This document shows positions 1 to 12,640 of a DNA stretch of 64,000 nt, piece by piece. The stretch's first letter is position 1. Each line of letters begins with the position of its first letter. This DNA comes from Tolypeutes matacus (lineage: Eukaryota; Chordata; Mammalia; Cingulata; Chlamyphoridae). The position numbers and the translations under genes are program-made. Under the pieces are notes generated by a model that saw nothing but the letters and a program-made list of their open reading frames with translations, was not told the origin of the DNA and ran no database searches. The stretch covers positions 48,448,706-48,512,705 of the forward strand of contig JAKSZT010054304.1 in the NCBI GenBank assembly GCA_026826555.1. Reading direction: 5' to 3'.

Positions 1-160
1 CTTGCCTCTGCTCACAGAGCTAGCCCAGCCAGGTATCACTGCTGCCTCAGAGCTAAGTGGGGTCGCGTATGTGTTGGGGGGCCATCTTGCCGATTTAACA
101 CTGCTTTTTGTGTTGTTGTTGTTTTCCCTCCTCCCTGCCTGCCTGCCCCTTCTCCCCCAG

Positions 161-307
161 CGAGGACGGTGTCGTGGAGAGGTCCAGCCCCAAGTCTGAG
201 ATTGAGGTCATTTCTGAGCCACCTGAAGAAAAGGTGACAGCCAGAGCGGGGGCCAGCTGTCCCAGTGGGGGTCATGTAGCTGATATTTATCTTGCAAACA
301 TCAACAA
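161..307 (+). CDS. SRGAP2: SRGAP2 coding exon (third from last)
   Basis: The acceptor is a pyrimidine tract ending in CCCCCAG at 160; the donor is A|GTAAGC at 308. The 147-bp exon enters with one base of a split codon and leaves with two. The translation contains KSEIEVISEPPEEKVTARAG and HVADIYLANINK, which are typical of SRGAP2. Confidence 0.94.
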
Positions 308-3300
308 GTAAGCTCTGCTTTTCATTTTCTGCTCCCCCGAATGCCTTGCAACACCCAGCCTCACCCTCAGCCTAACTCCCTCTTCATTCCTGTGCTGCTC
401 ACAGGGCCCCAGGCCCCAGCCTAACAGCATGTGTTCATGGCTGCTGCAAGGTGGACAGGGCTGAGGAAGCTTCTTCAGGCCTCGCCAGCAGGTCCAGGCC
501 TTCAGCTCACTGCTCTCATGCTGTGGAAGGTGCTCTTCTCTGTGCCTCTGCACTGCCTGTCCACTCAGATCTTCCCAGTACTTTGACGGGCATTCAAACT
601 TTGGCCAAAGCCTTGGTCGCTTTATGCAACTTGGTTCCATACTGTTCCTCAGAGGTGCCTTCTTCTCTTTTCCATTTCTTACTCAAATAATAGTCTTTGA
701 TATCGCCCTTGGCCTCTGTCTGTTCAAAGCTCCAAAGTCTTGTATGACTTCCACTAGGCTGATGTTACCCCAGGTGGGTTTATTTAGATATTGTGCATCC
801 ATTTTCCCAGTCCTGCATTCACTCCTGTGGAGGAAGGGCGACCACTGTGACCCCAGGGAAAGCTTTTTCCTGAGCTATTTCCTCATCGCCTAACCCCTAG
901 CTCCCTTTTGTTCTGCCCTTTCATGCCAGTAGAAATAATTTCCCTGTTTTTTCTATTGCTTTAGCCCTGTGTATTCTCCTGCCCTACTAGTTCCTTTGCA
1001 GATTCCCACTCCTGTCCAGCAGGCTCTTAGCTCTGACCCCCAGCTTTCATTGTGGCTGTTAGCAACATCCTGGAGTTTTACTCCACCCACACCCTATCTG
1101 GCCGTCTGGAGGGATTCCACGCCTGTGTGCTGCTGCCTCCCTAGAGACATTCAGGTTATTGGAGAACTAATCTCATCTCAAGGGGCCAGACACCAAGTCC
1201 CAAAGCCTACAGACCTCTTCCTGCCAGACCCTGAAACTTGGCTCGGTGCCAGCAGGATGACAAGCCCCAGGGCACTCCTGATGAATATGGATTGGAAATG
1301 ATGTATAGTTTTTATTCCCCTCTGGCTTTGGAGGAATGAAATGATTTGCACATTGAAAACCTGTTAACCGTAGCCTCTGGACACTGAAACTGGAAGGAGA
1401 ATAAAAGATGCTTGTTGTTTTTAAACTGTACCAGGTCGCCCAGATCTCTTGGCTTTTTTCCAACCAGGCGGTAGCCGGGGGAGTGGTTGGGGTACGTGGC
1501 TGTTTTGCATCTCGTTCACCCTCAAGTTAGTAAAGTAGCTTATTCAGGTCACTTACTCAGTGTACTTATAATTTAAGTCAGACCAGTTAAAAAAAGATTG
1601 AGGGTTTTATGTATTTCCTTCCAGCATACTGCCCTGCTGGGAGGGCAAGCTAATAAAAAGTAACTGTGGGCTAATGACATTTTTTCCTTGTTTACAAGTC
1701 TATGTTTACAAGTCTATGTTAATTATAAGCCCATAATCATAAGATCATAAGCCTATAATTAACCCAGAAACCAAGGCAGGGTTGGTGGAGGAAGAATTAG
1801 ATAATTAGGTATATATTTTTAAGCCATCATCTAGTTGATGCCATTTGTACAAAGGAATTGCAGAGAGCAATAGATGAAATAGTCAAAAGATGAAGATTTC
1901 AGGGAGTGGATGTAGCTCAGTGGTTGAGCACCTGCTTCCCATGTATGAGGTCCTGGGTTCGATCCCTGGTACCTCCTTAAAAAAAAAAAAAGATGAACTT
2001 TGGGTGGAAAATTGAAGGTGGTTCACTTGAACTCCTTGCTTGATGGTGTCTGGATTTTCGGGCTGGTTCTTGGAAGACCAGCTTCTCTCACCATGGCCCA
2101 CTCAGACACCAGCTAGCAGGGGGAAGATGGCAGCCCTGGGGCATGTCTTGCCCTTAGGAGTGACTCTGCCCTTCTACCTCACTTGCTGTGCCCACATGTC
2201 CCTCCTCCCAAACTCCTTCAGTTTCCTGAGTGCACCGTGTTGCCTCTCACCCTCTTGAGCCTTCACACAATCTGTCTCCTCACCTGGTCACCTCCTCCTC
2301 TCCCTTCAAGATGCCAAAACAAAAGATTTACCTCTTTGGGGAAGTCCTTCTGATACCCCTGAGTTTCCCAGAGCCAAGTTATGTGCCCTTATCTGTATTC
2401 CCATGGCATTTTGAGTGCCCTGTTATTCCACCTATCACAATACACTTGGATTCCCCCACCAGGCTAGGAGCTCCTGGGAAACAGGAACTGTCTTCCTCAT
2501 CTTTATATCCTCAGGATATAAAAGATGTGCTTGGCCCAGAACCTGGCACGAAAGAGCCACTCTGTAAATATGCCTTCTCAGCAGTTTTAGCCTGGTGAGT
2601 CAGCCGTCCTTGAGTGGAAAAAGGAAACCAGCAAAGAGTTATTAGGGTGTGGTGTTTCAGTTGAGTTCCACACATTCATTGAGCGTCTCCTCTTGTGTCA
2701 AGCACCAGTGCTGGTTATTGAGAGATGAGTGTTCTCAGAGCTCACAGTCTGGCAAGGCAAATGCCACATAAAGAGGTAACTAAAATACAGTGCCATAGAT
2801 GCTCTGAAAGAACAGGAGAAGGGTGAGCGGTTCTGCCCAGGGTTGGAATTAGTGGTACTAGGAAGACTTTGCAGAGAAGGGGAGTCATTTCAGCTGGGCC
2901 TTATAAGGCTCTGAGGACATCCTTTTTCCACCCAAGAATGGCTGACTTACAAGACTAAAATTGCTGAGAAGGCAGCTTTCCAGGGTGACTGTTACATGCC
3001 AGGTCCTGGCCAGGCCCCAGGGATGCAAAATGAGGAAGAATCCTCACCAGTGAACAGGATCAGCACTGGCTTAGACTACTGACCCTGCGTCATAGACTAG
3101 CTACTTATCTTCAGAGTCCCACCCTTTCCCTTTTTCCATCCTCATCTCCCACTTCAGCCCAAATCTCCTTTGGCACATTGAAGATTAGAGTTGCCCACCT
3201 GCCATCTTGAACCAGAAGTTCTATTACTTCTTAGATTATATCCTTTAATACCTGAGTCCAAGAGAAAATGAAATTTTTCAGCCACGGTACTAAAATGCCT

Positions 3301-6300
3301 ATATGACTAGGATTCTGCCAAGACATTTCAATGAGGGCCTTAAGTGGTCTAAAGCAAATTGACCGAGAACCAGGGTTTTACCCAGTCTGGGTTGACTTAG
3401 AGGTCGTGTAGATGTAGTTATACCCAACAAAAATGAACAAACTTGGCCTTAACTCTACAGCATTGCAGCCTCTTAAAAAATAATCCGTTCCATATCTGCA
3501 GAATAAGCAACAATAGCCTCTTGCCAGCCCCTAAAATCATTACACTTTCATTGTAGACATACTAAAATTTGTTCAAGTCAACTCTCCTCTTACCATCAGT
3601 TCCTTTCCTCCTTGGTGATGGTGAGAATTCTTCCCCTTTCCTGGGGCACTGGGTTTCTGCTCGGAGCAGGCAATGGAGGGGCCTTTCCATGCATCTGTCT
3701 CCCATTAAAAACTCTGAATTTAACCAGACATTTTTTCTGAAAGCACCTTACATCTTGAGAACTCAAAACCCATGGCCACCAAGTAAGTATCCATTTCTCC
3801 CTTGCCCAGATTGGGGGTGGCAGGGAAACAGAGACATGAAGAAAACAAAAGAAGGTGAATCTGAAGAGAAACATGCTCTGCATCCCTCTTCTCCCAGAAG
3901 TCCCTGGGTGCCACACCTGCCCTCCTCTCACTTGTCCTGCTGAGCCAGGGCCCCCTGATCACACTGCCCTTTCTGTTTGTGATTGAAGGCAAAGGAAGCG
4001 GCCAGAATCTGGGAGCATTCGGAAAACATTTCGGAGCGACGGCCATGGGCTGAGTAGTTCCCTAACTGACTCCTCCTCCCTGGGGGTGGGGGCTGGCTGC
4101 CGCCCATCCTCCCAGCCCATCCTGAGCCAGAGTCTCCCCAAGGAAGGGCCAGATAAGTGTTCCATCAGCGGGCATGGGAGCCTCAACTCCATCAGCCGCC
4201 ACTCATCCCTGAAGAATCGGCTGGACAGTCCACAGATCCGGAAGACTGTGACAGCAGGAAGGTCAAAAAGCTTCAATAACCATCGGCCAATGGACCCTGA
4301 GGTCATTGCACAGGTAACTGGGGCTCCAGGACAAGCAGCTAGAATGAGTCTACATTTGTCACTAACCGCTTAGTATAGCCCATGCTGATTATCACAGGAC
4401 ATAGAATAGAACGATGCTTTGTACTGTGTATACTGAGTTCAGGGATTCTTGGACATCTGGAACTAATAAGATTGCTTTCCAAGTAATTTATCTATTCCTT
4501 TCTCCCCAAGGAGAACCTGAAGACAGAACAAGGGATTTCGAGTTTCTTGCTCATACAGTGACTATTTGCAAGGCTGTTGTAACTTTTAAAGCCAATAGTT
4601 ACAGTACTTTAGTCTGAGTGTGGGGCTTTGAGACCCTGGTAGACTTTATGAAATTGCCCAAGTGTTGAGACTGATGTAGTTCTGGTCACATTTCTATATC
4701 ATTCTGCCCATCCCTGTCATCCCATTTCCCGAGGCTAATGCCTGGCCCCTGGTAGGTAGGTCAATCAATTATCTTCTCCTGGTCTTGAAGGCCCAAAAAT
4801 ATTCTGTTGCTGGGGGCTGGGTTCCAGAAGGGTTTCCAGCCCCAGTCTCCAGCTGCAGTGGAGATGTGCTCCCTGATTACAGGGTCTTCGTTCCATCTAT
4901 GTGCCATACTGACAAATCTCTGTTTTCCATGAAATGTTAGAGATCCAACCCCTCCTCTAAAAATCCAAGTACCTGGGCCACTCCAAGCAGTTCATTCAGA
5001 CGTCTCTCCCAACTCTATAATTTTCATTAGAACAGGTAGGAATTAAGGGCTCATTGTTGTCCTCTTATGTCCTAATCTAGTTCAGATCCTCCTCACCCCA
5101 TCTTCCAAGGGGCAATAGAGGCTGGGTATGGTCTCTCTTGGCTTAATTGTGGTGCTCTGCTTAAGGAAGGTGTGTCAGGCAAGCGAGATGTCTTGCTTTG
5201 CCAGCCTTCTCTTTCTGTGCCTCTATTTAAGCTCTTGGCTGCAGTCTGCCTTGCACCACAGGAATCCTCCCAGCTCCCTCTTGGCCAAGTATTAATGGGA
5301 ATGTCAAAACATGTACACAGCTGGGACAGACTCTAGCTACAGAGCAGGACTGAGGAGGGAGATGGACTTCTTGAGCATTTGTAAGGTTTGAGAACATTGT
5401 AGGCATGAGTGAACTTTAATCACTGACAACAGGAAGCATGTTTCACTCTGTAGGACAAAGAAGCCTTAACCAGTGGCCCTTTGCTTAGAATATACAGTCT
5501 TTCATTGTAAGCCTAATCCTAAAATAAGGGTCCACTGGTGGTATGAGGGTGCCAGACACAAGCTTATGGGGAAGGAGAGGGAGAACTGGGAGGTCTCCCT
5601 TGGAGGCCGCTGGCTTGCATACAAAGGTTTTTTGGTTGTCTCTTAAGCCCCTGAGCTTAAGACTGCTGTTTCCTAAGATCTGGAGTGACTTGCAGAAGAC
5701 GATTCACCTCTGTGGGCTTTGGCTCCCCCTCCTGGTCACTCTTTGGTCCCTCCCTTGGTGATGGGTAGCAGGAAATGGTTTCAAATTGAGCGCTTCTCTA
5801 GGTTGGGGGGATTGGGGCTCCTGATGAATCTGTGTGTGTGTGTTTGTGTGTGTGTTTTCATCTTTATGAATTGATTTATATTTACATTTTATACAAATGG
5901 AATCATACACTATGTTACACAATATATTTAGTTCATAGTAATGCAGTCATAGTATTGGTCCTTTTTTTGTCTAGCTTGCTTCACTCAACAGGGCTCTTGA
6001 ACTTTTCCTCAGTCTTTGGGGAAGAAGGTTTGACCCTCTTAACCTTTGGCCTTCAAGTCCGAGAGTACAAAAAAATCATACTTCTTCTCTACTATGTTTA
6101 AAAAAATTGTCTATTCTGTACAATTTCAAACATACAAAAGTAGAGAGCATTGGGTATTGAATCCCCAGGTACTCATTATCCTATCCGCTCTTACTTCATG
6201 TGTGCTCCCACTCACCTTTCCCTTTCCCACTGGATTATATTTCATTCCATCCCTAAATATTTTAGTACAGAGGAGTCTTTTTTAAAACCATCTCTACTCT

Positions 6301-6900
6301 TCCTAAAGGAAAAAAAAAATCTCATGACACTGAAATCCCTCTGTCCCCATTTCCCCACATTTTGTGCATTTATATGTCCAAGGACTTTGGCCAAATGAAA
6401 TAACTGGATGCCTCCTTGCAGTTGGTTTCTTCATGATTTGGCCTGTGTAGCTGGACAGGATCCTTGGGGACTTCTCCCTACATTTGCCTCACCTCCTCCT
6501 CTTTCCTGTTTTGCAGGATATTGAGGCAACTATGAACTCTGCCCTGAACGAGCTGCGGGAGCTGGAGCGGCAGAGCAGCGTCAAGCACACCCCTGACGTG
6601 GTTCTGGACACCCTGGAGCCCCTCAAAACCTCCCCAATTGTGGCCCCCACCTCGGAGCCCTCCAGCCCCCTGCACACCCAGCTCCTCAAGGACCCCGAGC
6701 CCGCCTTCCAGCGCAGCGCCAGTACTGCTGGGGACATCGCCTGCGCCTTCCGGCCTGTCAAGTCTGTCAAGATGGCTGCCCCGGTCAAACCACCAGCCAC
6801 CCGACCCAAGCCCACTGTCTTCCCCAAAACAAATGCCACTAGCCCCGGTGTCAACTCATCAGCTTCCCCACCGTCCACTGACAAGTCTTGTACTGTCTGA
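161..6900 (+). CDS. SRGAP2: SRGAP2, 3' part (three terminal coding exons)
   Basis: SLIT-ROBO Rho GTPase-activating protein 2 bends plasma membrane through its F-BAR domain, inactivates Rac1 through its RhoGAP domain and controls neuronal migration and spine maturation. Only the C-terminal part is in the window. Coding exons are 161-307, 3989-4313 and 6517-6900; they join in phase (AA|G at the first junction, phase 0 at the second) into about 284 residues ending ...DKSCTV and TGA. The visible part lies after the SH3 domain and is low-complexity, rich in Ser and Pro (for example SISGHGSLNSISRHSSLKNR), with a short charged stretch NSALNELRELERQ. It matches the mammalian SRGAP2 tail almost residue for residue, so it is not SRGAP1 or SRGAP3. 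F-BAR, GAP and SH3 exons must lie upstream of the window. No frameshift or premature stop is seen. Confidence 0.96.
1902..1991 (+). repeat. DAS-type tRNA-derived SINE, short form
   Basis: The tRNA-like head reads GGATGTAGCTCAGTGGTTGA, with a B box at GGTTCGATCCC, and ends in an A-tail of about 13 bases. AAAAGATGAA is found at 1885-1894 and again at 1988-1997, consistent with a partly decayed target-site duplication. This is the simple monomer form of the xenarthran DAS family. Confidence 0.85.
2380..2580 (+). repeat. LINE-2-like 3' end fossil
   Basis: The order 'ccaccaggctaggagctcc', 'ggaaacaggaactgtcttcc', 'cttggcccagaacctggcac' follows the known 3' end of mammalian L2 elements in sense orientation. 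Strongly diverged; limits are approximate. Confidence 0.5.
3989..4313 (+). CDS. SRGAP2: SRGAP2 coding exon (second from last)
   Basis: The acceptor ends TTGAAG at 3988 and the donor is CAG|GTAACT. The 325-bp exon completes the split Lys codon and encodes 108 residues from QRKRPESGSIRK to MDPEVIAQ. The product is Ser-rich and disordered, and it contains several possible basophilic phosphorylation sites such as RSKSF. Confidence 0.95.
4314..6516 (+). other. last SRGAP2 intron
   Basis: Intron without a coding signal. It holds a TG-rich stretch at 5829-5856 followed by an antisense L1-like fragment (about 5857-6140). The 3' end has a good pyrimidine tract before TTGCAG at 6516. Confidence 0.75.
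5857..6140 (-). repeat. diverged LINE-1 3' fragment, antisense
   Basis: The text around 'acaaatggaatcatacacta', 'tagcttgcttcactcaac' and 'gtacaatttcaaacatacaa' resembles the reverse complement of mammalian L1 3' regions. Limits and subfamily are uncertain. Confidence 0.4.
6517..6900 (+). CDS. SRGAP2: SRGAP2 last coding exon and stop
   Basis: Starts after TTTTGCAG in phase 0 and encodes 127 residues from DIEATMNSALNELRELERQ to the C-terminal SPPSTDKSCTV, then TGA at 6898-6900. It is Pro/Ser/Thr-rich. The final residues fit the conserved SRGAP2 C-terminus. Confidence 0.96.
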   Translation, partial: DIEATMNSALNELRELERQSSVKHTPDVVLDTLEPLKTSPIVAPTSEPSSPLHTQLLKDPEPAFQRSASTAGDIACAFRPVKSVKMAAPVKPPATRPKPTVFPKTNATSPGVNSSASPPSTDKSCTV

Positions 6901-8424
6901 TGGATATAATTTAATTGTTCTAGTCAAGGGGACTGTTGGGACTAAAGACTGTTATTAAAATCTTCCTATTTAACTAGCTTGGGGACTTCAGTTGAAAATT
7001 AGATTCTAAGTTGTTCTTGCAGGATTTAGCCTTCCCATCACCCAAAACCTTGAGAATGAAGCCCTCGTTATGGCCCCTCCCTTTCCTTCCCATTGCCCTC
7101 TGCTTCCCCCAGTTGTCGTAATCCAGCCAGCTTCAGTACATACCATTCTTAGGTTAGCCAGAGATAGATTTTTTTTTCATTATCAGGTCACTGTGAAATC
7201 TGGCAAGGCAAGCCAGGATGTGGGCTCGAAACTTGGTCCCCTCAAACCATAGGGGATGCCTTGACCAGATGGTTGGCTACTGACACCCAACTCTCAGTGG
7301 CATCTCATTTGGGGTACTGATTATAGAGAATCATGCAAACTCCATTCTTCATTTTATGCACACAGTTGTAGGTTTTTCTAGTCTCTGGCATGTGTAGCCT
7401 CTTCTGGTCCTAGACCGGTCTCTTTGTAAGTTATTGTGGCAGTTCACACAGGAGCCACCAGGGGTCCCTGTTTCCTTTTCAAACCTTGTTCTTCCTGGGC
7501 CAGAGAACTTAGCCTTTGAACTCTCCATTGTATGTCATTTAGCAGGATGGGTCTCTGTCCTGTGATCTGTTTGGGGTTGGTTGGGGACTTTCTGTCTTCT
7601 TTCTATTGGTGTGAAATGGTCATTGGTGTTTGCTTTTGCTCTCTTCCATCCTCTAGAACTACAACACAGTCTTATTAAGGAGCTTCTAAAGTTTTTCTGA
7701 ATGTATAGATATTTCTCGGGTTCCTATCTTTGTCTCTGATGGACCATTTTCAATTCAAGACATTTTCCGTGTAAGACAATTTTATAGCTGTTTCCTTTTA
7801 GGATAAAGAGTCTTAAGAGAGTTTTATTGCATTTATGGCAGGTTTGAAAAAGGTAAGATGTGGGTCCTTCTTCCTCCTACATTTTTGGGCACTTAACACA
7901 TAGAATTCATTACCCTATAGAAAATAAATTAAGCTTTGCTAACCTAAAAATTGTTCCCAAATGAAAACTTATTCTTAACTCCACCCCTTAGTTTGGTTAT
8001 TATGCAAGGTCTGTCTTCAGGGACTTAACAGGGTCTTGGAGAGCCCTAGTTAGATTCAATAGAGACACTGCCCCATAAAACTGATTTTTCATTTATCCAA
8101 ACGGGAACTAAGGGAGTTTGACCCTGCAGACTCTAAGATCTTCCTAAGGCCAAAATATGAAGAAAAGTAAAAATTGGTTGCTGACTATTTTGGTCTTCCT
8201 TTGTTTTTTTTGTTTTTTTTTTTTCTGACTCTCCCCTCCAAAAGGCAAAAATGATATTCCTGTCTGCTCTAATCCAGTCTCCAAATCTGGTGCCCATTAA
8301 TCTCCTCTCCTGCAGCTTCATGCTATACCAAGAACCCCAGGGCTGGAGACATCCCAGGCCCGTGGGGCTCACGCAGCTATTAGAGTTAAAGCTGAAACTA
8401 ATTCCTCTTCTCTACATGTCCTAG

Positions 8425-8612
8425 TTTTTTTTTTTTTTTTTAAAGATTTTATCTATTTATTCATTTATCCCCCCCTTGCTGCTTGTGCTCGCTGGGTCAG
8501 CTAACCACGCCGTGCGGGCGGGCTTGCCTTCACCAGGAGGCCCCGGGAACCGAACCCGGGGCCTCCCATATGGTAAACGGGAGCCCTACTGATTGAGCCA
8601 CAGCCGCTTCCC
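8425..8612 (-). repeat. long-form DAS SINE in SRGAP2 3' UTR
   Basis: Read on the minus strand it has the tRNA-like head (GGCTGTGGCTCAATCAGT), a GC-rich body with GCCCGCCCGCACGGCGTGG and an A-rich tail (poly-T here). It is flanked by a 12-bp duplication TGTCCTAGTTTT at 8417-8428 and 8613-8624. The intact duplication and close match to the copies at 19931 and 20835 suggest a young insertion. Confidence 0.92.
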
Positions 8613-10030
8613 TGTCCTAGTTTTAAAATGGCACATTTAGCTTTCAATTTTCAGTAATTCAGGAGAAATAGTGGGTTGCCATTAGGGAATAAAAATCTGA
8701 ATTTTCTTCTTTGGCCTAGAAGATCCTCTTTGGACCAACATTTTTAAGTTGGTAGTTGGAAATACAGAAAGTGGTAGGATTCCGTGTAAAAGAAAAGAAG
8801 AGGTTTGTGGGAAATCACTAATTAGAAGGATAACCTAGAACACCAGGGAAACCATTCCAAGAGCTAGAAGAGCGAATTAAAATGAGTCAGCATGGGAGAG
8901 GCAACCCACAGTCCTTTGGATTCCTGGGTTTTGTTGCTCTGTTTAGTGGCCTGTTCTTATCTGTCACCTGGGCTTAGGTCCTGAGCCCACAGGGGGCTTT
9001 CATGCCCAAGGAGCTGTTTCCTTGGCCAGAAATAAAACCTTTACACTTTACATTCCTCTTAATCCAACTGCTCAGAGTTGGTTCCCATACCTGACCTTTT
9101 CCCCTCTCGCCAGCACACTCCCCTTTAAGAAGGTAAAAAGCAAAGCTTTCTTAATGGCAAAGCTTGGGCCTGTTCTGTTGCTTCCTGCCTTATTTCTGTT
9201 TCAGCCCTCTACATGGCTTGTGTTTGCCATCCCCTTGGTCAGTGCCCATCTGCTGATTTGCATCATGAATTGAACAGTGTGTAAGTGGTCACCTGCTAAG
9301 CCAAGTCTTAGCTCCCAACTCCGGCAGCCAAGTTGTCTTCCCCATCTCTGGTGCTCTTGACACCTGTGAGCTGGTCCTGTCGAGAGGACTAGGAATCCAT
9401 AGGAAGAGAGTCCTTCTCGGCAGAGCTCATTGCAATCAACTGGAATTGAGGTTACACACTGTGATTTTACACCACAAAGCCCAAAGGAGCTGGCCACCCA
9501 GGGCCTAGGGAGACCAGTCTTTCTCAGACATGCTTGCCTAAACCAGCATGATGTTTCAAAGAGCCCCGCTCTCTGCCCCTTGTGGCATGGGATCCTTTTC
9601 CCAGTGTGAACTCTGAAGGGTCAGTCTTTGGGGGAAAGAGGTGGGGTGGGGCTACTAGCATCCCACTTTGGAAAATAGAGGAGTTTGCAGCTGGCAACCT
9701 ATAAACTGGAAACACTGGTCTCAGCCAACCTCCTCAGGATGCCCTGGTTTCTCCCCAAGGAGATGAGGAGAAGTGACGCCAGCAGCAGGATGAATAGACC
9801 ACTGGAAGGACTGGTGTGTACGTACTTCACAGTCAGAAGAGAAATTAGATCTTCCAGGGAATTGCAATGTTGTGGCGTCCGACTTGTAGGTCAAGTTTGT
9901 GTAAAATGGTATATTCTTTAAAATAGTGTTGATAACTGGAATATTGTATGTATGCTTGGAGATGCTTTGTATGAACCTAAGACTCACTCAACAGATGTTG
10001 GATTGGGGAAAATCCAAAGCACAACTTCAA

Positions 10031-10036
10031 AATAAA
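10031..10036 (+). terminator. SRGAP2: likely distal poly(A) signal of SRGAP2
   Basis: AATAAA within 'caaaataaaatac', about 3.1 kb after the stop codon, at the end of a stretch that reads like a 3' UTR. Choice among four possible signals is by expected UTR length. Confidence 0.5.
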
Positions 10037-12477
10037 ATACATTTTTAGGTTTCGATGCTGCGGTTCATATCCGTTCCCCACTCCCTGAAATCTCCAATCC
10101 AGGAGTCCAGCTGCCCAGGAGGGATTTTGATTTGCCTGCCCTAACAGGGCCCTGCCTGGCAACAGGAGAAATGAGGCAACCTCATGAGCCAACCACCTTC
10201 TTCCTCCCTCACCAGGCATAGCAGAGTTGCATTTAGAAAGTGGATTTTTTTTCCCTCCAGCATTTCCATTTAGTCTACGTGTGGAACCTACGAGGTTTTG
10301 TAGAAAGTCTTCCAGCTTACCACTGGGCAGTCTGTTGCCATGAGAACCATTTCTCTCAGAGGCTCTACGTTCCCTGCTTTCAATGAGAACTGCTCTCATT
10401 TCTATCTCTAGTCAGGTATCCCCACTTGGAGGAGTGGGGCCTGAGGAGTTGCTTGGAAGCCTTGCCAGCAACAACCAAGGGTGGCTGACAGTTTTATTTC
10501 TTCCACAACCAAAGCCCTTAGACTTTCTTCCCTGGGCAGCCTCCTGCCTCTGGGAGAAGGGCTAACCAATATGCTTGGACTATTGGTGGTGAGTTGCTCG
10601 AGTACCATGTGGTAGTGGGGGGTATAGGAAATGCTTTCTCTCTATTCGATTTTGATTCTAACAGGGGAGAAGTTGAAGGGTGTAAAGTTATTCAATGGTG
10701 ACAACTTAAAATGTATCCAAGAGCTACTTTGGGGGGGGGGTGCTTATTCTAATACCAGAAAGCTCTGAAAATGGATCAAATCTCTCATATCCAGAGGGGT
10801 GCCTACTGCAGTTCTCCAATGGTAATATAAGAAATCCTACCCACAGCCCTAGACTTGACACTTTACATCCTCCACCTAGGTTTGCCAACTCTTGCTGTGA
10901 TTTTTATACCTTATATTCAGCTCTCTCATGCCCTTCCAACCTATTGTCTCTTTCCCCTCCCCTATTTTTAATGATAGAGCTACATCTTGAGGGTGTAGCT
11001 TCTCTTCCCAGGCCCTTGGCCTTGGGCATGTCAAAGTGGAGACCGCCCTTCACCCTGTGGGATGGATGAATTCTCAATCCAGAAGTGTAGGTGACAAGGA
11101 GAATGAGGATGGTCAGGAGCATCCCAGAGAAGCCAATTGTTAGACTGTGAGCAGAGTATCAGAGAACCATTCCAGTATGTTCTGAGACAAAGATGGGGCT
11201 ATTCATTTTGGATCTTCTTAATTCATCTCATATGTTCTGATGTGAGCTTGATGGAAACTAATGGCAATGCACATAGTCAAACTTAGGCCCATTCTGTCCA
11301 GGTAGAAACTAAAAATGGAGACCAGGTTGGTGTGGGTTTAGGAAATGGTCTTTAACATGATCTAATCTAAATGTTTATAGCCATACATATATGAGGTTTC
11401 CTTTTATTCAGGAGTTAGCAATCCTGGCATATTACATAGACTAAAGACTCATTCCTTTAGTCAATAAAAAAACTTGAACCCTCTCTCTCTGCCAGACAGT
11501 TATAAGCATTGAATAAGAAAAATGGGTCATGGAGCTTGCTTTCTATTTCAGGAGGACAGATAATTAACAAAATATATGTTACTGTCTAAATGAAACAGTG
11601 CAGTAGATAGTTCCAGAGTTGGTTTTAAAAAAAAAAAAAAAGGCCATTATGAGGAGAGGAAGTAGTGCAAGAAATCAAGACTGCTTAGGTGTTGAGATGT
11701 CTACTACACATTCAAGCAGAAATATCAAGTAGATTCGGATATGTGAATCTGGAGTTTGCGAAAGACATCATACCTTTAAACAACTTTATGCACTGTTAGA
11801 ATATGGATGTATTCAACTATGAGATTCCCAGGAAGAATGCCTAGAGAGAAAAACAAAGTCTCAGCATTAGAAATGCACAAGTGGAAGTAGCCTTGGCCAG
11901 GAGAAGAGGCACTTCCTTCAGTCTCAAGGGAGGGAAGGCAGGTGTGAGTACAGATGCAAGGCAGGCAGTGGATGTGGGGGTGAGAAAGAGGAGATCCCAT
12001 CTGATTACTTCTGTTCCTGTGAAGTTTAAGGCAAGATCTAGAACTGAGAGTGTGGGAAGGAATGATGTGTAGGAGGTTTGAAGAGAGAAAAGAATGAGTG
12101 AGATACTTTTTTACGTACTAGGCACATGGGCATTTCCTTCAATAGCCTGGATGCTGCTTCTACAGCTCTTGCTACAACTTCTTGGGAGGAGCAGCTCAAG
12201 GTTTGGTTGCAGTGTTGCTTCCCTCCTCCAAAGCTGCTGACCAGAGCTGACTCTTGAGGGTGGCTGACGAGGAGCCAGGCTCCAGGAGCTCTTCATTCAG
12301 CCCTTTATACTTGAGGCGGAGCCCAGTAAGGACACACTGCCCCTGCAACGTCCCCCCACCCACCCAGCCTCTTGTGCATACTCACCCTTGCCCTAATCCT
12401 TCTTTCCCCTCCCTTTAAGTACTGGGCAGGTGAGTCAGCTGTGAAAAACAGGCTCGGGCCATGTAGGGGCAGGCCAT

Positions 12478-12640
12478 GTTTATTCAGGGCCTGCCAGGTG
12501 CCAGGTACTTGGTCTTGTTTTGTCTTCACAACAAGATTGTTATTGTCATCTTGAGAGTCAGAAAGGTTAAGTGACTTGCTCAAGGTCACACAGAATAAGT
12601 GGAAGAATCAGGACTCAAACCCAGGCTTCTATCATGAAGA
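12478..12640 (-). repeat. MIR SINE, antisense
   Basis: Contains 'caggtgccaggtacttggtc' and 'gacttgctcaaggtcacaca', followed by 'caggactcaaacccaggctt'. This is the reverse complement of the MIR core and tRNA-related part. An ancient, diverged copy. Confidence 0.8.

Larger units (their letters stand above)
308..3988 (+). other. SRGAP2 intron with repeat fossils
   Basis: Intron between the first two visible SRGAP2 exons. It holds a DAS SINE at 1902-1991, an L2-like 3' end near 2380-2580 (TGCTTGGCCCAGAACCTGGCAC) and another diverged repeat near 2660-2900. Short open frames here lack splice context and look like chance. Bases 1-160 are the end of the preceding intron. Confidence 0.8.
6901..10055 (+). 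other. SRGAP2: SRGAP2 3' UTR
   Basis: Starts after the TGA at 6900. Possible poly(A) signals are ATTAAA at 6954, AATAAA at 7923, AATAAA at 9031 and AATAAA at 10031. The last gives a UTR of about 3.1 kb, similar to what I recall for the human transcript, so I take it as the main end. A DAS SINE lies inside at 8425-8612. The end point is inferred, not shown. Confidence 0.6.

Noticed and set aside
1902..1991. tRNA gene
   Set aside because: A and B boxes are present but there is no cloverleaf, and an A-tail and flanking duplication mark it as a SINE. The same holds for all other tRNA-like heads here.
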